Shown here: positions 51,371 through 61,745 of the stretch, piece by piece | Layout of the letters: each line of letters starts with the position of its first letter | Position numbering within the stretch: the first letter of the stretch is position 1 | Assembly: GCA_947307055.1 (NCBI GenBank) | Contig: CAMZHX010000010.1 | Coordinates: 1 to 64,000, forward strand | Direction of reading: 5' to 3' | DNA length: 64,000 nt | Source: an uncultured Selenomonadales bacterium | GTDB lineage: Bacteria > Bacillota > Negativicutes > Selenomonadales > Selenomonadaceae | Position numbers and translations under genes: made by a program | Notes under the pieces: generated by a model | What the model saw: the letters and a program-made list of their open reading frames with translations, nothing else | Databases searched by the model: none | Told to the model about the DNA's origin: nothing

Positions 51371-52385
51371 TTACGAATTGCCCGAAGAACTCATCGCGCA
51401 AAGACCACTTGAGCCGCGAAATTTTTCAAGGCTGATGGTGCTAGACCCTGCGCGGCGGACAATCTGTCACGAACACTTTTACGATTTGCAAAAATTTTTA
51501 ACGGCGGGCGATACGCTCATTTTCAATGACACAAGAGTTATACCGGCGCGACTAATCGGGCGCAAATCTACCGGAGCACGCGTCGAAATTTTTTTGCTCC
51601 GGCGGCTCGACGCTACGACTTGGGAAACTTTAGCTAAGCCCGGCAGGAAAATCGCGGAAGGCGCAGAAATTTCTTTCGGCAGTGAATTGAGTTGCGAGGT
51701 TATCGGGCGCACCGATTTTGGCGGGCGCGTCGTGAAATTTAAATTCAACGGGATATTCGAGGAAATTTTGGACAGGCTCGGCGAAACTCCTTTGCCACCC
51801 TACATTCACGAGAAACTCACCGACGCCGAACGCTATCAAACGGTTTACAATCGCGAACGAGGTTCGGCCGCCGCTCCGACTGCAGGACTTCACTTCACGA
51901 CGGAGCAAATGGCAGAGCTTAAAAATTTCGGCGTCAACTTAGGCTTTGTGACTTTGCATGTCGGACTGGGAACTTTTCGTCCCGTGCAAGTCGAAAACAT
52001 TGAGCAACACAACATGCACGAAGAATTTTTTTCGATACCGCAAGCGACCGCCGATTTGATTCACGATACGAAATTGCGCGGCGGTCGAGTTATCGCGGTC
52101 GGCACGACTTCAATCAGAACTTTGGAGGCGGCCGCCCTCGATGAAAATTCCGTAGCAGTCGGGAGCAGTTCGACGAAAATTTTCATCTATCCGGGCTACA
52201 AATTTAAAATCGTCGACGCGTTGATTACAAATTTCCACCTGCCTAAGTCGACGCTACTAATGTTAGTCAGCGCGTTCGCCGGTCGAGATTTTATCCTGCA
52301 AGCCTATCGCGAGGCAGTCAGGGAGCGTTACCGATTCTTTTCCTTCGGCGACGCGATGTTCATTACTAGGTTAATAGGTGGATAG
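51351..52385 (+). CDS. queA: QueA, epoxyqueuosine precursor synthase
   Basis: S-adenosylmethionine:tRNA ribosyltransferase-isomerase. [63 protein letters not shown] and TSIRTLE are typical, ending near GDAMFI. The last five or so residues are coded by a family C repeat, which supplies the stop. 344 residues. Heads queA-tgt-yajC. Confidence 0.97.
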   Translation: MLLSEFDYELPEELIAQRPLEPRNFSRLMVLDPARRTICHEHFYDLQKFLTAGDTLIFNDTRVIPARLIGRKSTGARVEIFLLRRLDATTWETLAKPGRKIAEGAEISFGSELSCEVIGRTDFGGRVVKFKFNGIFEEILDRLGETPLPPYIHEKLTDAERYQTVYNRERGSAAAPTAGLHFTTEQMAELKNFGVNLGFVTLHVGLGTFRPVQVENIEQHNMHEEFFSIPQATADLIHDTKLRGGRVIAVGTTSIRTLEAAALDENSVAVGSSSTKIFIYPGYKFKIVDALITNFHLPKSTLLMLVSAFAGRDFILQAYREAVRERYRFFSFGDAMFITRLIGG

Positions 52386-52421
52386 GTTAATAGAACTAAC
52401 CACCTAACCACCTAACAACTA
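52366..52421. repeat. Repeat family C at the queA 3' end
   Basis: AGGTTAATAGGTGGATAGG facing ACCACCTAACCACCTAACAA. It forms the last codons and TAG stop of queA. Confidence 0.75.
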
Positions 52422-52462
52422 TAACGGACTGAAATTTAAGGCGGGATGCTTTGAAAAAATGA

Positions 52463-53894
<1,432 letters not shown>

Positions 53895-53896
53895 CA

Positions 53897-53940
53897 TAAA
53901 AAAATCCTCGCGGAGAAGTTCTGCGGGGATTATTTTTTTG
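53897..53940. terminator. Bidirectional terminator between yajC and the ABC gene
   Basis: AATCCTCGC-GGAGAAGTTCT-GCGGGGATT: stem of about nine bases with an A-run before and T-run after, so it works for both convergent genes. Confidence 0.85.
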
Positions 53941-54655
53941 TGAAGACTTCGCGCATTTCGTCCGATTGGAAGACTTCTTGCGCCGCGCCGATTTTCAAAA
54001 CTTTTTTGTTGAGCAGAATGACTTTGTCGGCGAATCGCTCAACCATTTCCAAATCGTGCGAGATTAGGAGAATTGCCATATCCTCTGCGGCTTTGAGTTC
54101 GGCGACCAGTTCGTAAAAAATTCTCATGCCGATTTTGTCGACGCCGCTGATTGGTTCGTCCAAAAGTAGCAGGTCTGGGAGCGGGTCGAGTGCCAACGCT
54201 AACAAAACCCGTTGCAATTCGCCGCCCGATAACGCGCCCAATCTCCTGTCGATTAGGTATTCTACTTTGACGCGCCGAAGATTTTTTATCACGCGCTCGC
54301 GAATGAATTTGGAACTGCAAAGCCAAACCGGTCGCCACGTCAAACACGCCATGAATAAATCCAAAACGGTCGTCGGGCTGGTCGCGTCGAATTTCAAAGT
54401 TTGCGGGACGTAGCCTATAACCGGCCGGAGATGTTCGCCCTTTGCGTCGAAGTAATTCAGCTTGCCCGAATGTTTGACTTCGCCGAGAATCGATTTTAGC
54501 AGCGTCGACTTGCCCGCGCCATTCGGACCAATTAGAGCAGTCAGCTCGCCGCAATGAACCGTAAAGTTCACGTCCTCGAAAATTATCAGCTCGCCGACCT
54601 TGACCGAAAAATTTTCTATCTGCGTCGTGCAGAGTTTCGATTGATTGTGTTTCAT
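53930..54655 (-). CDS. ABC transporter ATPase, metal (Zn/Mn) type
   Basis: ZnuC/MntB-like ATPase. IGPNGAGKSTLLKSILGEVKHSG, GYVPQTLKFDATSPTTVLD, LSGGELQRVLLALALDPLPDLLLLDEPISGVD and LLISHDLEMVERFADKVILL. 241 residues. The membrane and solute-binding partners are not adjacent. Own promoter at 54682-54711. Confidence 0.9.
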   Translation of the reverse strand: MKHNQSKLCTTQIENFSVKVGELIIFEDVNFTVHCGELTALIGPNGAGKSTLLKSILGEVKHSGKLNYFDAKGEHLRPVIGYVPQTLKFDATSPTTVLDLFMACLTWRPVWLCSSKFIRERVIKNLRRVKVEYLIDRRLGALSGGELQRVLLALALDPLPDLLLLDEPISGVDKIGMRIFYELVAELKAAEDMAILLISHDLEMVERFADKVILLNKKVLKIGAAQEVFQSDEMREVFTKK

Positions 54656-54681
54656 CGCATCGCCTAGCTTATTTTTTTCAG

Positions 54682-54711
54682 ATTATATCACGCGAACAAA
54701 AATTTTTCCAA
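54682..54711 (-). promoter_or_regulatory. Promoter of the ABC ATPase gene
   Basis: Minus strand TTGGAA (54706-54711), 18 bases, TATAAT (54682-54687). Confidence 0.5.
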
Positions 54712-54714
54712 CGG

Positions 54715-54745
54715 TTGACTTCGAGCGGCTCAAAGTTGTTATAAT
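54715..54745 (+). promoter_or_regulatory. Promoter of the aldo/keto reductase gene
   Basis: TTGACT (54715-54720), 19 bases, TATAAT (54740-54745) with a TG at the extended -10 position. Back to back with the ABC promoter. Confidence 0.5.
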
Positions 54746-54763
54746 CTGCGCGGAGGTGTTAAT

Positions 54764-55771
54764 ATGAAAACTCGGAAGTTGAGAGGCTTAACGGTCTCGG
54801 CGATTGGTATGGGTTGCATGGGATTCAGTCACGGCTACGGAGCTTGCCCGCCCGAAAGTGAATCGATTCGGCTGATGCGTTCGGCCTACGAGGATTACGG
54901 CTGCACATTTTTTGATACGGCGGAAGTTTATGCGGCTTACGAAAATGAAATTCTGGTCGGCAAAGCTCTCAAGCCCATTCGCGACAAAATTATTCTCGCG
55001 ACAAAATTTATGCCCGAAGTCTTTTTGCCCGGTCAAGAGATTCCGGAAGGTAAAACTTCGCGGCGCGGTCTCCGTAATGCCGTCGAGAATTCTTTAAAGC
55101 GATTGCAGACAGATTATATCGATTTGTATTATGAACATCGCGTGCCGCCGAATCGCGACGTGGCAGAGGTCGCTGAGTGGATGGGCGAACTCATTAAGGA
55201 AGGGAAAATTTTAGCGTGGGGCGTTTCTGAGGCGACGCCCGAACAAATTAAACGCGCTCATTCTGTCACGCCGCTAACCGCTATTCAAAGCGAATATTCA
55301 ATCATGGAGCGCAAAGTTGAAGCGGAAGTCCTGCCGCTGTGCAAAGAATTAAATATTGGCTTCGTAGCGTATTCGCCTATGGCGGGCGGCTTTTTGAGCG
55401 GAAAATATTCCAGTCAAAGCAAGTTCGAGGGCGACGACTTGCGCAGAGTTATCACGCGCTTTGACCCAAAAAATATGGAAGCCAATCAGAGTTTGCTCGA
55501 CCTGATTAAAAAGTTCGCCGCAAATAAAAATACCACGCCCGCGCAGATTTCGTTAGCGTGGATGATGTGCAAAAATGATTTCGTCGTCCCGATACCTGGT
55601 ATGCGTCGCGACGAACGGCTTAAAGAAAATTTCGGCGCGGCTGAAGTTGAACTTAGCGCAAAAGAACTCGCCGAACTCGAAGAGGCTTTATCGAAGATTA
55701 CAATTCACGGCGACAGAAAAGATTCCGACATTCAAAAGCTCGGCACCGTTAAGACTGTCGCCACGCATTAA
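54764..55771 (+). CDS. Aldo/keto reductase
   Basis: NADPH-dependent carbonyl reductase of the AKR13/YakC-like group. GMGCMGFSHGYG, FFDTAEVYAAYENEILVGKAL (catalytic Asp and Tyr), the Lys in ILATKF, DLYYEHRVPP (catalytic His), AIQSEYSIMER and PIPGMRRDERLKENFGA (NADPH). 335 residues. GGAGG site lies just after the -10 box. Natural substrate unknown. Confidence 0.93.
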   Translation: MKTRKLRGLTVSAIGMGCMGFSHGYGACPPESESIRLMRSAYEDYGCTFFDTAEVYAAYENEILVGKALKPIRDKIILATKFMPEVFLPGQEIPEGKTSRRGLRNAVENSLKRLQTDYIDLYYEHRVPPNRDVAEVAEWMGELIKEGKILAWGVSEATPEQIKRAHSVTPLTAIQSEYSIMERKVEAEVLPLCKELNIGFVAYSPMAGGFLSGKYSSQSKFEGDDLRRVITRFDPKNMEANQSLLDLIKKFAANKNTTPAQISLAWMMCKNDFVVPIPGMRRDERLKENFGAAEVELSAKELAELEEALSKITIHGDRKDSDIQKLGTVKTVATH

Positions 55772-55772
55772 A

Positions 55773-56504
55773 TTAAATTGATAACCGCTTGAACATTTTC
55801 GTAGCGAGCCACAATAAGCAAATCGCGTAGCCCGCCAAAATTAAAATCGACGGCAAATTGAATCCGTCGCGCAAAAGTTGGCTCGTATGAGTCAGCGGCA
55901 AAAATTCTATCACGAATCGGACGACCGGCGGTAATTCCGCTGTGCTGAAAAACGTTCCGCATAAAAAACTCATCGGCATTAAAAGATACGTGTTGACTTG
56001 CGCGAGTTCTTCATAAGTTTGGACTTTCAACGCCGCGCAGAAACATACGCTCGCGAAAATTATCGAGTTCAGCACGACGACGCATAAAAAATTTGCGGGG
56101 CTTGCGAAAAATTTCAAGCTCGCGCCAAAAATCATTGCGACGCCCAAAATTAACGCCGTCGAAATTAACGCCCTCACGACCGCCGATAAAATTTTCCCGA
56201 TGACATACGCCGCCGGCTCAATAGGCGCGCTCAAATATTCCTCAAGGCTCTTGTGATAAACGCGCTCGGCGTGGACGGTCGTAATGCTCATGTAGCTGAC
56301 GTTCATTGTGTTAAGCGCGATAATGCCTGGCACGAGGAAATCGAGATAGCTACCCGACGCCAGGTTGATATTTTTGCCTAAGCCCCAACCAAACGCGACC
56401 AGATACAAAACGGGCGTCACGAGGCGCGACAGGATAAATTTTTTCAGCCGCCGCCGCAAAACTATCCAATCGCGCCACATAATAGTTATAACGTCTTCAA
56501 TCAT
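55773..56504 (-). CDS. ABC-2 type transporter permease
   Basis: Six-helix permease of the ABC-2 family (drug, lipid or polysaccharide export). LVTPVLYLVAFGWGLG, FLVPGIIALNTMNVSY, ERVYHKSLEEYLSAPIEPAAYVIGKIL and MPMSFLCGTFFS with ELPPVVRFVIEFLPLTH mark it. 243 residues. No ATPase is adjacent; the ATPase at 53930 is of a different class. Overlaps the upstream small gene by eight bases. Confidence 0.88.
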   Translation of the reverse strand: MIEDVITIMWRDWIVLRRRLKKFILSRLVTPVLYLVAFGWGLGKNINLASGSYLDFLVPGIIALNTMNVSYMSITTVHAERVYHKSLEEYLSAPIEPAAYVIGKILSAVVRALISTALILGVAMIFGASLKFFASPANFLCVVVLNSIIFASVCFCAALKVQTYEELAQVNTYLLMPMSFLCGTFFSTAELPPVVRFVIEFLPLTHTSQLLRDGFNLPSILILAGYAICLLWLATKMFKRLSI

Positions 56505-56859
56505 TTTTCAAACATTCGAGCCTAGCAATTTCTTTTTTGTGAGCTTCGAGCGCGTAGCCGATTCTGATATGCTCTTCCTCCGTGAAGTCGGGATTTTCAT
56601 ACGCCGCCGAAATTTTTTCCAATCGCGCTCTGACTTCGGCGAGTTCGTCCTCCAAAATAAATTTGTCTTTGAACACCAGCCCATACGTCGCTAAAATTTG
56701 TTCGCGGGTCGTTTGATAGTAAGAATCTTCGCCGGAAATTTCGCCGAGCAATTTTGCCAGCTCCAAAACGATTTCGAGTGGCTCTTTGCCAGCAAGTATC
56801 AAGTCATTTAGTTTGACGCGAACTTCCTGTGCCGCGCCGTAAAATTTTCTGTCAGCCAT
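56497..56859 (-). CDS. Small helical protein of unknown function
   Basis: 120 residues, predicted mostly helical, charged and without a signal peptide; the last half looks like a coiled coil (LEDELAEVRARLEKISAAYE). I recognise no family. It is tightly coupled to the ABC-2 permease (ATGATTGA overlap) and four bases from the DUF401 gene, so it may assist one of them. Confidence 0.6.
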   Translation of the reverse strand: MADRKFYGAAQEVRVKLNDLILAGKEPLEIVLELAKLLGEISGEDSYYQTTREQILATYGLVFKDKFILEDELAEVRARLEKISAAYENPDFTEEEHIRIGYALEAHKKEIARLECLKND

Positions 56860-56863
56860 TTCA

Positions 56864-58081
56864 TCACCACGTTATATAAGTATAAACGCTAAAAATTGTC
56901 AGCAATAAAATTTCTCCCAGCAAAATCGGTTGCAGAGTTTTGAGCAAGTCGGCTTTGAAGTAATCGACCGTCACGATTAAGCAAACATGAGTTGGCGTCA
57001 ACATTTGCCCCGCTACTCCGAACGCCATCGCCACGCCCGCTAAATTTAAATCGCCAGTGCCCATCGCCGCCACTATCGGCATAACTATCGCGACGTGCCC
57101 TTGACTCATGCCCGTCAATATCCCGATTATCAGCGACACGCAAGCGATTATCACGGGCACCGGCAACGGCGACGCTTGGAACGCCGCGACGATTTCTCCT
57201 AAAACTTCCGTCACGCTCAAGACTTGTATAAAGTACAGTATGCAACAGATGTTCAGCGACATTTTCCAATCGAACGCGCCTAAGAAAATTTTCCCGACAC
57301 CGACCTTTCGACCGACCGCCGCCAGTACGAAAACCCACGCCACGACAACTGCGCCCGTTGCTATTGACGCGTTGAGCTTGAAGAAAACTACGACCATAAA
57401 CACCGCCGCGACCGGTAACAGCGCAAGTAATAGCCCGTTGCGCTCGTGACGAATCTCCGCGGCCGTCTCCGAAATTTTGACTTCGTGCGGAACTTTTATC
57501 GGGCGAATCAAAATCAGCCAGCCGACCGCGATTGCCAACACCGTCACCCAACATAAATGGCTTATGAATTCGCCGAATGTCACGCCCGCGATTGAGCACG
57601 CCATTATCATTCCAGGTATTATCGGGCTTGAGAACTCGAACAGGTGCCGGAACCAAAAATTTATCGCGGCTTTATGTTCGGGCGTGAGGTTTATTTTTTC
57701 GCTGAGCTCCTCGACAATCGGCGCGGAAAATCTCGCTCCGCCCACGCTCGGCAATAATCCTAAGAACGCCGGCATTGCCGCCAACAAAATTTTCACGTCA
57801 GAAAAAGTTCGCCGCAATGATTTTACCATATCGGTTAATGCGCCGCTCAAGCGCAACTCTATTTCCAAACACATCACGAAGTACAGCGCGAAAATTATAT
57901 CGTAAGTGCGCGACAATGTGAATGTTTCGTAAAACGCTTGCAACAATGAAATCGGGCTTGCCGACCTCATCAGCCAAATAAAAATTCCGCTCGCCAACAT
58001 GCATACGCCGATTGGGATTTTGAATCGCAATAGCACGATGATTATCAACAGCGCGATTGCTAAAAGTAAAAAGATATTCAA
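56864..58081 (-). CDS. DUF401 family membrane protein
   Basis: Polytopic protein of the DUF401 group, in the ion-transporter-like superfamily; function unknown. About ten membrane spans; GLLPSVGGARFSAPIVEELS, NFWFRHLFEFSSPIIPGMIM and GMSQGHVAIVMPIVAAMGTG are the conserved re-entrant-type segments. TTG start after AGGGAAG. 405 residues. Downstream of flagellin on the same strand but separated by repeats. Confidence 0.82.
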   Translation of the reverse strand: MNIFLLLAIALLIIIVLLRFKIPIGVCMLASGIFIWLMRSASPISLLQAFYETFTLSRTYDIIFALYFVMCLEIELRLSGALTDMVKSLRRTFSDVKILLAAMPAFLGLLPSVGGARFSAPIVEELSEKINLTPEHKAAINFWFRHLFEFSSPIIPGMIMACSIAGVTFGEFISHLCWVTVLAIAVGWLILIRPIKVPHEVKISETAAEIRHERNGLLLALLPVAAVFMVVVFFKLNASIATGAVVVAWVFVLAAVGRKVGVGKIFLGAFDWKMSLNICCILYFIQVLSVTEVLGEIVAAFQASPLPVPVIIACVSLIIGILTGMSQGHVAIVMPIVAAMGTGDLNLAGVAMAFGVAGQMLTPTHVCLIVTVDYFKADLLKTLQPILLGEILLLTIFSVYTYITW

Positions 58082-58109
58082 AGCACAACTTCCCTAAAAA
58101 AAAATCGCA

Positions 58110-58136
58110 GGTTACTTTTAAAAAGTAATCAAACAG
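58110..58136. repeat. Palindrome family D, copy 3
   Basis: GGTTACTTTT-A-AAAAGTAATC followed by AAACAG; one mismatch to the other copies. Confidence 0.65.
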
Positions 58137-58162
58137 AATACGCGACCTAATTGTTCTCCCGT

Positions 58163-58182
58163 TTTTAAAGCGGGTCGCCGCG
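58163..58182. repeat. 20-base element shared with 258-277
   Basis: Identical TTTTAAAGCGGGTCGCCGCG, here between flagellin and the DUF401 gene. Confidence 0.6.
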
Positions 58183-58229
58183 ACTTGAGTTTATCAAAAA
58201 AATTGCCGACGACGCCTAAAAAATTTTTC

Positions 58230-59540
58230 TTAAGCTGCCGTTTCGTTGTTGAGCAAAGCCATAACGTCCAGAGGTTCTTGATTAGCTTGCGCGAGCATTG
58301 CCTGCGAAGATTGAACCGGCAAATTATTTTTCATGTAGTTGGTCATTTCCTTAGCCATATCGGCATCGCGAATCGCCGACTCGGAGGCTTGGTCGTTCGT
58401 CACCATTGTCGTTAAGTTCGAGGCGGTATGTTCGAGGCGGGCGAGAAATGCGCCAATCGAAGTCTGCTGATTTAGGACTTTGGTAACAATTCTGTCCAAA
58501 ACATCAATAGCTAAGTTAGCGTCTTCCTTTGTGGAAATGCTTAGGTAGTTGCCGTTGAAATAATGCTTTAAACCGACCGTGCTCGCCCGAAGGTCGCCCA
58601 TAGCGAATTTCGTTGCAAAGTTTGTCTCCGCGCCGACTTGAAAAGATAACGCCCTGTCGCCCTTTGTAGTTTCCATTCCGACAACTTCAGTGAAGGCATT
58701 GAGATTGGCATTTGCGAAATTATTGACGTTGCCTTGACTGTCAGTAACGTTCAAAGTAAGTCCAGCCATCAACATATAATCATACACTCTGAGATTGAGA
58801 ATTCCGTCATCGTCATAAGACTTACCAAATTTATCAATATAGGATCCTAAATTCGATCCAATAAAAGAGATAAAAGCATACATTTGTTCTGTATTTAATG
58901 CTCTGTGCAAATCAAAAAATGTGTTACTCCCTTTAAGTTCACCGTGACGAGAGCCGTCGTCGTCGACAATAGACCAATGAATTGTATCACCGTCTTTAAT
59001 ACCGAGACTTTCTCCCAAACGATTTGTAAGTTGCGAGAAGGTAGTTTCACGCGAATTTATATTTTCGACAAGATTATAATTTTTAAAGACGGCGTACGGA
59101 ATCTCCATTGCGTTGTTTCTGGAGTTGTCGATAAGGCGCATACCGTTAAAAGTGATGTGAACTTCGTCGTCAATTTGTTCGATTAGCTGATTGAATTCCT
59201 TTTGCATGATGCGGCGGTCTTCGTCGGTGTTCGAGTCGTTGGCGGAATCGATAGCCTTTGTTTTTAGCGTCTTGACGAGTTCGAGAATATTATTTGCGGC
59301 ACCTTCAGCGGTTTTAATCATGCTTGAGGCGTTCTGGGTGTTGCTGTAGGCTTGGTCGAGCGCACGAATTCTCACGCGCATTTTTTCCGAAATGGCGTAG
59401 GCGGAAGAATTATCTTGCGCGCTATTGATTTTCATGCCCGTCGCGACGTTCGTCAAACTTTTTTCCAACTGCGAGTGATTTGAATTCATCAAATTATAAG
59501 TTCGCAGGGCGTCTAAGTTACTTCTTATCACCATGGACAT
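58230..59540 (-). CDS. fliC: Flagellin
   Basis: Filament protein. The N-terminal D0/D1 helices (IRSNLDALRTYNLMNSNHSQ, LATGMKINSA-like SLTNVATGMKINSAQD, YAISEKMRVRIRALDQA) and C-terminal helices (ASNLTTMVTNDQASESAIRD, NNLPVQSSQAMLAQANQEPL) are conserved; the variable middle is about 220 residues. 436 residues. GGGAGG site eight bases from the ATG. Unlike the rest of the flagellar genes it stands alone, with its own promoter. The leader has four GGA triplets. Confidence 0.96.
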   Translation of the reverse strand: MSMVIRSNLDALRTYNLMNSNHSQLEKSLTNVATGMKINSAQDNSSAYAISEKMRVRIRALDQAYSNTQNASSMIKTAEGAANNILELVKTLKTKAIDSANDSNTDEDRRIMQKEFNQLIEQIDDEVHITFNGMRLIDNSRNNAMEIPYAVFKNYNLVENINSRETTFSQLTNRLGESLGIKDGDTIHWSIVDDDGSRHGELKGSNTFFDLHRALNTEQMYAFISFIGSNLGSYIDKFGKSYDDDGILNLRVYDYMLMAGLTLNVTDSQGNVNNFANANLNAFTEVVGMETTKGDRALSFQVGAETNFATKFAMGDLRASTVGLKHYFNGNYLSISTKEDANLAIDVLDRIVTKVLNQQTSIGAFLARLEHTASNLTTMVTNDQASESAIRDADMAKEMTNYMKNNLPVQSSQAMLAQANQEPLDVMALLNNETAA

Positions 59541-59590
59541 TTTTTATTCCTCCCTGAATTAAATTCCTTTATTACCTCCGATTATTCTTG
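59541..59590 (-). promoter_or_regulatory. Flagellin leader with repeated GGA motifs
   Basis: GGA triplets lie at 59548-59550, 59551-59553, 59565-59567 and 59577-59579 (minus strand), two of them over the ribosome site. This is the arrangement CsrA uses to repress flagellin in Bacillus. Inference from pattern only. Confidence 0.4.
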
Positions 59591-59596
59591 CCAAAC

Positions 59597-59624
59597 ATTT
59601 TATCAGAAAATTATTTTTTTGCAA
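59597..59624 (-). promoter_or_regulatory. Promoter of the flagellin gene
   Basis: Minus strand TTGCAA (59619-59624), 16 bases, TAAAAT (59597-59602). No good sigma28 motif was found here. Confidence 0.45.
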
Positions 59625-59625
59625 C

Positions 59626-59653
59626 GAAAAAACGCCGCCCATATTGAACGACG
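59626..59653 (-). terminator. Weak terminator after the carbonic anhydrase gene
   Basis: Minus strand CGTCGTT-CAATAT-GGGCGGCG, a stem with three G-U pairs, followed by six or seven T. Confidence 0.45.
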
Positions 59654-59676
59654 CCATAAAATTTATTTTCCTGTGG

Positions 59677-60246
59677 TTAATCTTCTTTGTCGAGCAATTC
59701 GAGTTTGCCGCTTCTGGGGTGGAACATCAGCCCGTGAACTTTAACGTCTTTGGGGATAAGCGGATTTGCGCGAAGCTCCTTAACGACCTTCATGACGTTT
59801 TCTTCGGGGCGTTGGAAACTGTCAGTCCACTCAATCAATTCTTTCTCGACCATTTTAATTGCGTCGGGCGAAATGCCGCGTTCCAACATGCCAGTCGTCA
59901 AGCTCTTGGACGTTGTCTTAGCCATGCCGCATTCATGATGACCGATAATCGCGACTTCCTGCACGCCGAGTTCGTAAATGCAAACAAGCAAGCTGCGAAC
60001 CGTCGTATCAAAAACGCCGTTCAAGCAGTTGCCGACCGTCTTAATGATTTTAGCGTCGCCGCGTTTGATTCCGAGGCACGGCTCAAGGAAATTGACAAGG
60101 CGCGTATCCATGCAGGTGACGATTGCCAAATGCTTTTTAGGCAACTTGCTATCGTGATGATCTTCGTGCTCGTAGGCTTTGTACTCTTCGGGCAGATTCG
60201 CGCAAAACTTTTCATTTGTCTGAAGCATTTCGTCGATAACGGACAT
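59677..60246 (-). CDS. Beta-class carbonic anhydrase
   Basis: Hydrates CO2. The zinc ligands are in IVTCMDTRLVNFL (Cys, with the Asp-Arg dyad) and GHHECGMAK (His, Cys). NTVGNCLN and the helix-rich ends fit the small prokaryotic beta type. 189 residues. Start at 60246, seven bases after GGGAGG. Strong own promoter. Confidence 0.92.
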   Translation of the reverse strand: MSVIDEMLQTNEKFCANLPEEYKAYEHEDHHDSKLPKKHLAIVTCMDTRLVNFLEPCLGIKRGDAKIIKTVGNCLNGVFDTTVRSLLVCIYELGVQEVAIIGHHECGMAKTTSKSLTTGMLERGISPDAIKMVEKELIEWTDSFQRPEENVMKVVKELRANPLIPKDVKVHGLMFHPRSGKLELLDKED

Positions 60247-60276
60247 TTGATAACCTCCCAAAAATTTTTCAAAGAT

Positions 60277-60305
60277 ATTGTATACTTAGCGCGCCTTAAA
60301 GTCAA
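60277..60305 (-). promoter_or_regulatory. Strong promoter for the carbonic anhydrase gene
   Basis: Minus strand TTGACT (60300-60305), 17 bases, TACAAT (60277-60282). Confidence 0.65.
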
Positions 60306-60315
60306 CGTGTCAGAG

Positions 60316-60531
60316 CTACCTAAGCAGAAACATTTTGTCCAATTCGTCGAGCTTATCCTCAAGGTCAAAGTCAACGTCGTCCTCGTAATACTGCCAAAAA
60401 TCGTCGTCGGTTTTGGTATTGATGTAAAGATAGCGGTCATCGTCCTCATCGACGGCAATGCCGTAGCTTGTAATTTCTTCGGCGTTTAGGCGGTCGTCGC
60501 CGATTTGGATAAATTTTTGAAAATCGTTCAT
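60316..60531 (-). CDS. Small acidic protein of unknown function
   Basis: 71 residues, rich in Asp and Glu, with no signal or membrane span; the phrase YLYINTKTDDDFWQYYEDDV is distinctive but matches no family I know. Start at 60531 with AGGAG eight bases upstream. A promoter with TTGACA and TATAAA and a 15-base spacer lies at 60555-60581. It ends just before the carbonic anhydrase promoter, so it is probably a single-gene unit. Confidence 0.6.
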   Translation of the reverse strand: MNDFQKFIQIGDDRLNAEEITSYGIAVDEDDDRYLYINTKTDDDFWQYYEDDVDFDLEDKLDELDKMFLLR

Positions 60532-60554
60532 GACAATCACTCCTTTTTTAAAAG

Positions 60555-60581
60555 TTTATAATCTTTCCGCGCGAGTGTCAA
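60555..60581 (-). promoter_or_regulatory. Possible promoter of the small acidic protein
   Basis: Minus strand TTGACA (60576-60581) and TATAAA (60555-60560), with a short 15-base spacer. Confidence 0.35.
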
Positions 60582-60591
60582 TGGCAGAAAT

Positions 60592-61719
60592 TTAAGGCTC
60601 AAACCAATGAGAAAAATTTTGTTCGTTGCCAAATGTTATAAGCTCACCGATTCGCGGCGTCAACAACTTGTAATTTTTGTCCGCGCTGTTGGCGAGCAAA
60701 TCTTTATACGGCTCGTTCCAGAGGTGTCGCGCAAGGGCAAACTTCCCGGAATGAATCGGCACAACTTTTTTAGCGCGAATGTCTTCCGAAGCCTGCGCGG
60801 TCTCGTCGGGCAAAAGGTGGATTGCGTGCCACGCCAAATTATATTGCCCGTTCTCCATGAATGCCAAATCGAAGCCGCCGAATTTTTTACCAATGTCCTT
60901 GAAGTGATTTGAGTAGCCGCCGTCGCCCGAACAAAAAATTTTCCGCGCAGGCGTCACGAATGCAAAGGCGCACCACTCGGTAGGATTTTGCGTTAACATG
61001 CGACCGGAAAAATGTTGGCTCGGCAAAATATGCGCCGTCAAACCCCGCCCAAAGTCAATCTCCGCGTCCCAATCGTCCTCAATGATTTTATCGGCGTCGA
61101 AGCCCCATTGCTCAAAATATTCGCCCACTCCCAAAGGACATAGGACAGTTTTAATTTTGGGCTTGAGCGCGCTAATCGTCGGGTAGTCGAGGTGGTCCCA
61201 ATGGTCGTGAGTTATCGCCAAAATGTCGAGCGTTGGGAAATCGTCAGCGGAATAAATGTTGGTGCCGTCGAAAGCGCGATTGACGAAGAAAATCGGCGAG
61301 GCGTACGGCGAGAAGACTGGGTCGAGTAAAATTTTCCGTCCGGCGAGTTGCAAATAAATCGTCGAATGCCCCAGCCAAATTGCGCAATCATCATCGCCGA
61401 GCGCGTTCAAATTTGTTTTGACGGTCGGGATTGGAGTTGGCGGTACAAGTCCGGTCTTGTCGCCGAATAAAAATTTCCACGTCGCCACGATTCGATTTTC
61501 TTTCTCCTTAACATTGTCGCTCATGACTTTGACGGGCGTCAAGCACTCGAAATGGTCTTTGAAGTAGTGCGGCGAGGACAAAATTTTTTCGAGTCGCGAA
61601 CCCGTCGGCAATCTGCCAAACTCCGGACGGTTTATGTAATAAAAAATTCCTCCGCCCGACGCCAATGTCAAACCCGCGCCGCCGATTAGAAAATTCCTGA
61701 TAAAGTTCCTGCGATTCAT
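60592..61719 (-). CDS. Tat-exported metallo-beta-lactamase-fold hydrolase (NAPE-PLD/UlaG-like)
   Basis: Metallohydrolase of the group that includes N-acyl-phosphatidylethanolamine phospholipase D. The N-terminus has a twin-arginine signal (NRRNFIRNF then GGAGLTLASGGGIFYY). The zinc motif ITHDHWDHLD, then GVGEYFEQWGFDAD, LPSQHFSGR and GDGGYSNHFKDIG with the final His (HSGKF) complete the fold. 375 residues. Probably periplasmic and folded before export; lipid substrate is a guess. Confidence 0.85.
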   Translation of the reverse strand: MNRRNFIRNFLIGGAGLTLASGGGIFYYINRPEFGRLPTGSRLEKILSSPHYFKDHFECLTPVKVMSDNVKEKENRIVATWKFLFGDKTGLVPPTPIPTVKTNLNALGDDDCAIWLGHSTIYLQLAGRKILLDPVFSPYASPIFFVNRAFDGTNIYSADDFPTLDILAITHDHWDHLDYPTISALKPKIKTVLCPLGVGEYFEQWGFDADKIIEDDWDAEIDFGRGLTAHILPSQHFSGRMLTQNPTEWCAFAFVTPARKIFCSGDGGYSNHFKDIGKKFGGFDLAFMENGQYNLAWHAIHLLPDETAQASEDIRAKKVVPIHSGKFALARHLWNEPYKDLLANSADKNYKLLTPRIGELITFGNEQNFSHWFEP

Positions 61720-61745
61720 CTGACACCCCTAAAAATTTTTGCCAA

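Noticed and set aside
56889-57656. 255-codon frame in another phase within the DUF401 gene
   Set aside because: Arginine- and glycine-rich shadow; the DUF401 frame has membrane helices and conserved segments.
59644-60489. 281-codon plus-strand frame opposite the carbonic anhydrase
   Set aside because: Antisense to a gene with intact zinc ligands and its own promoter.
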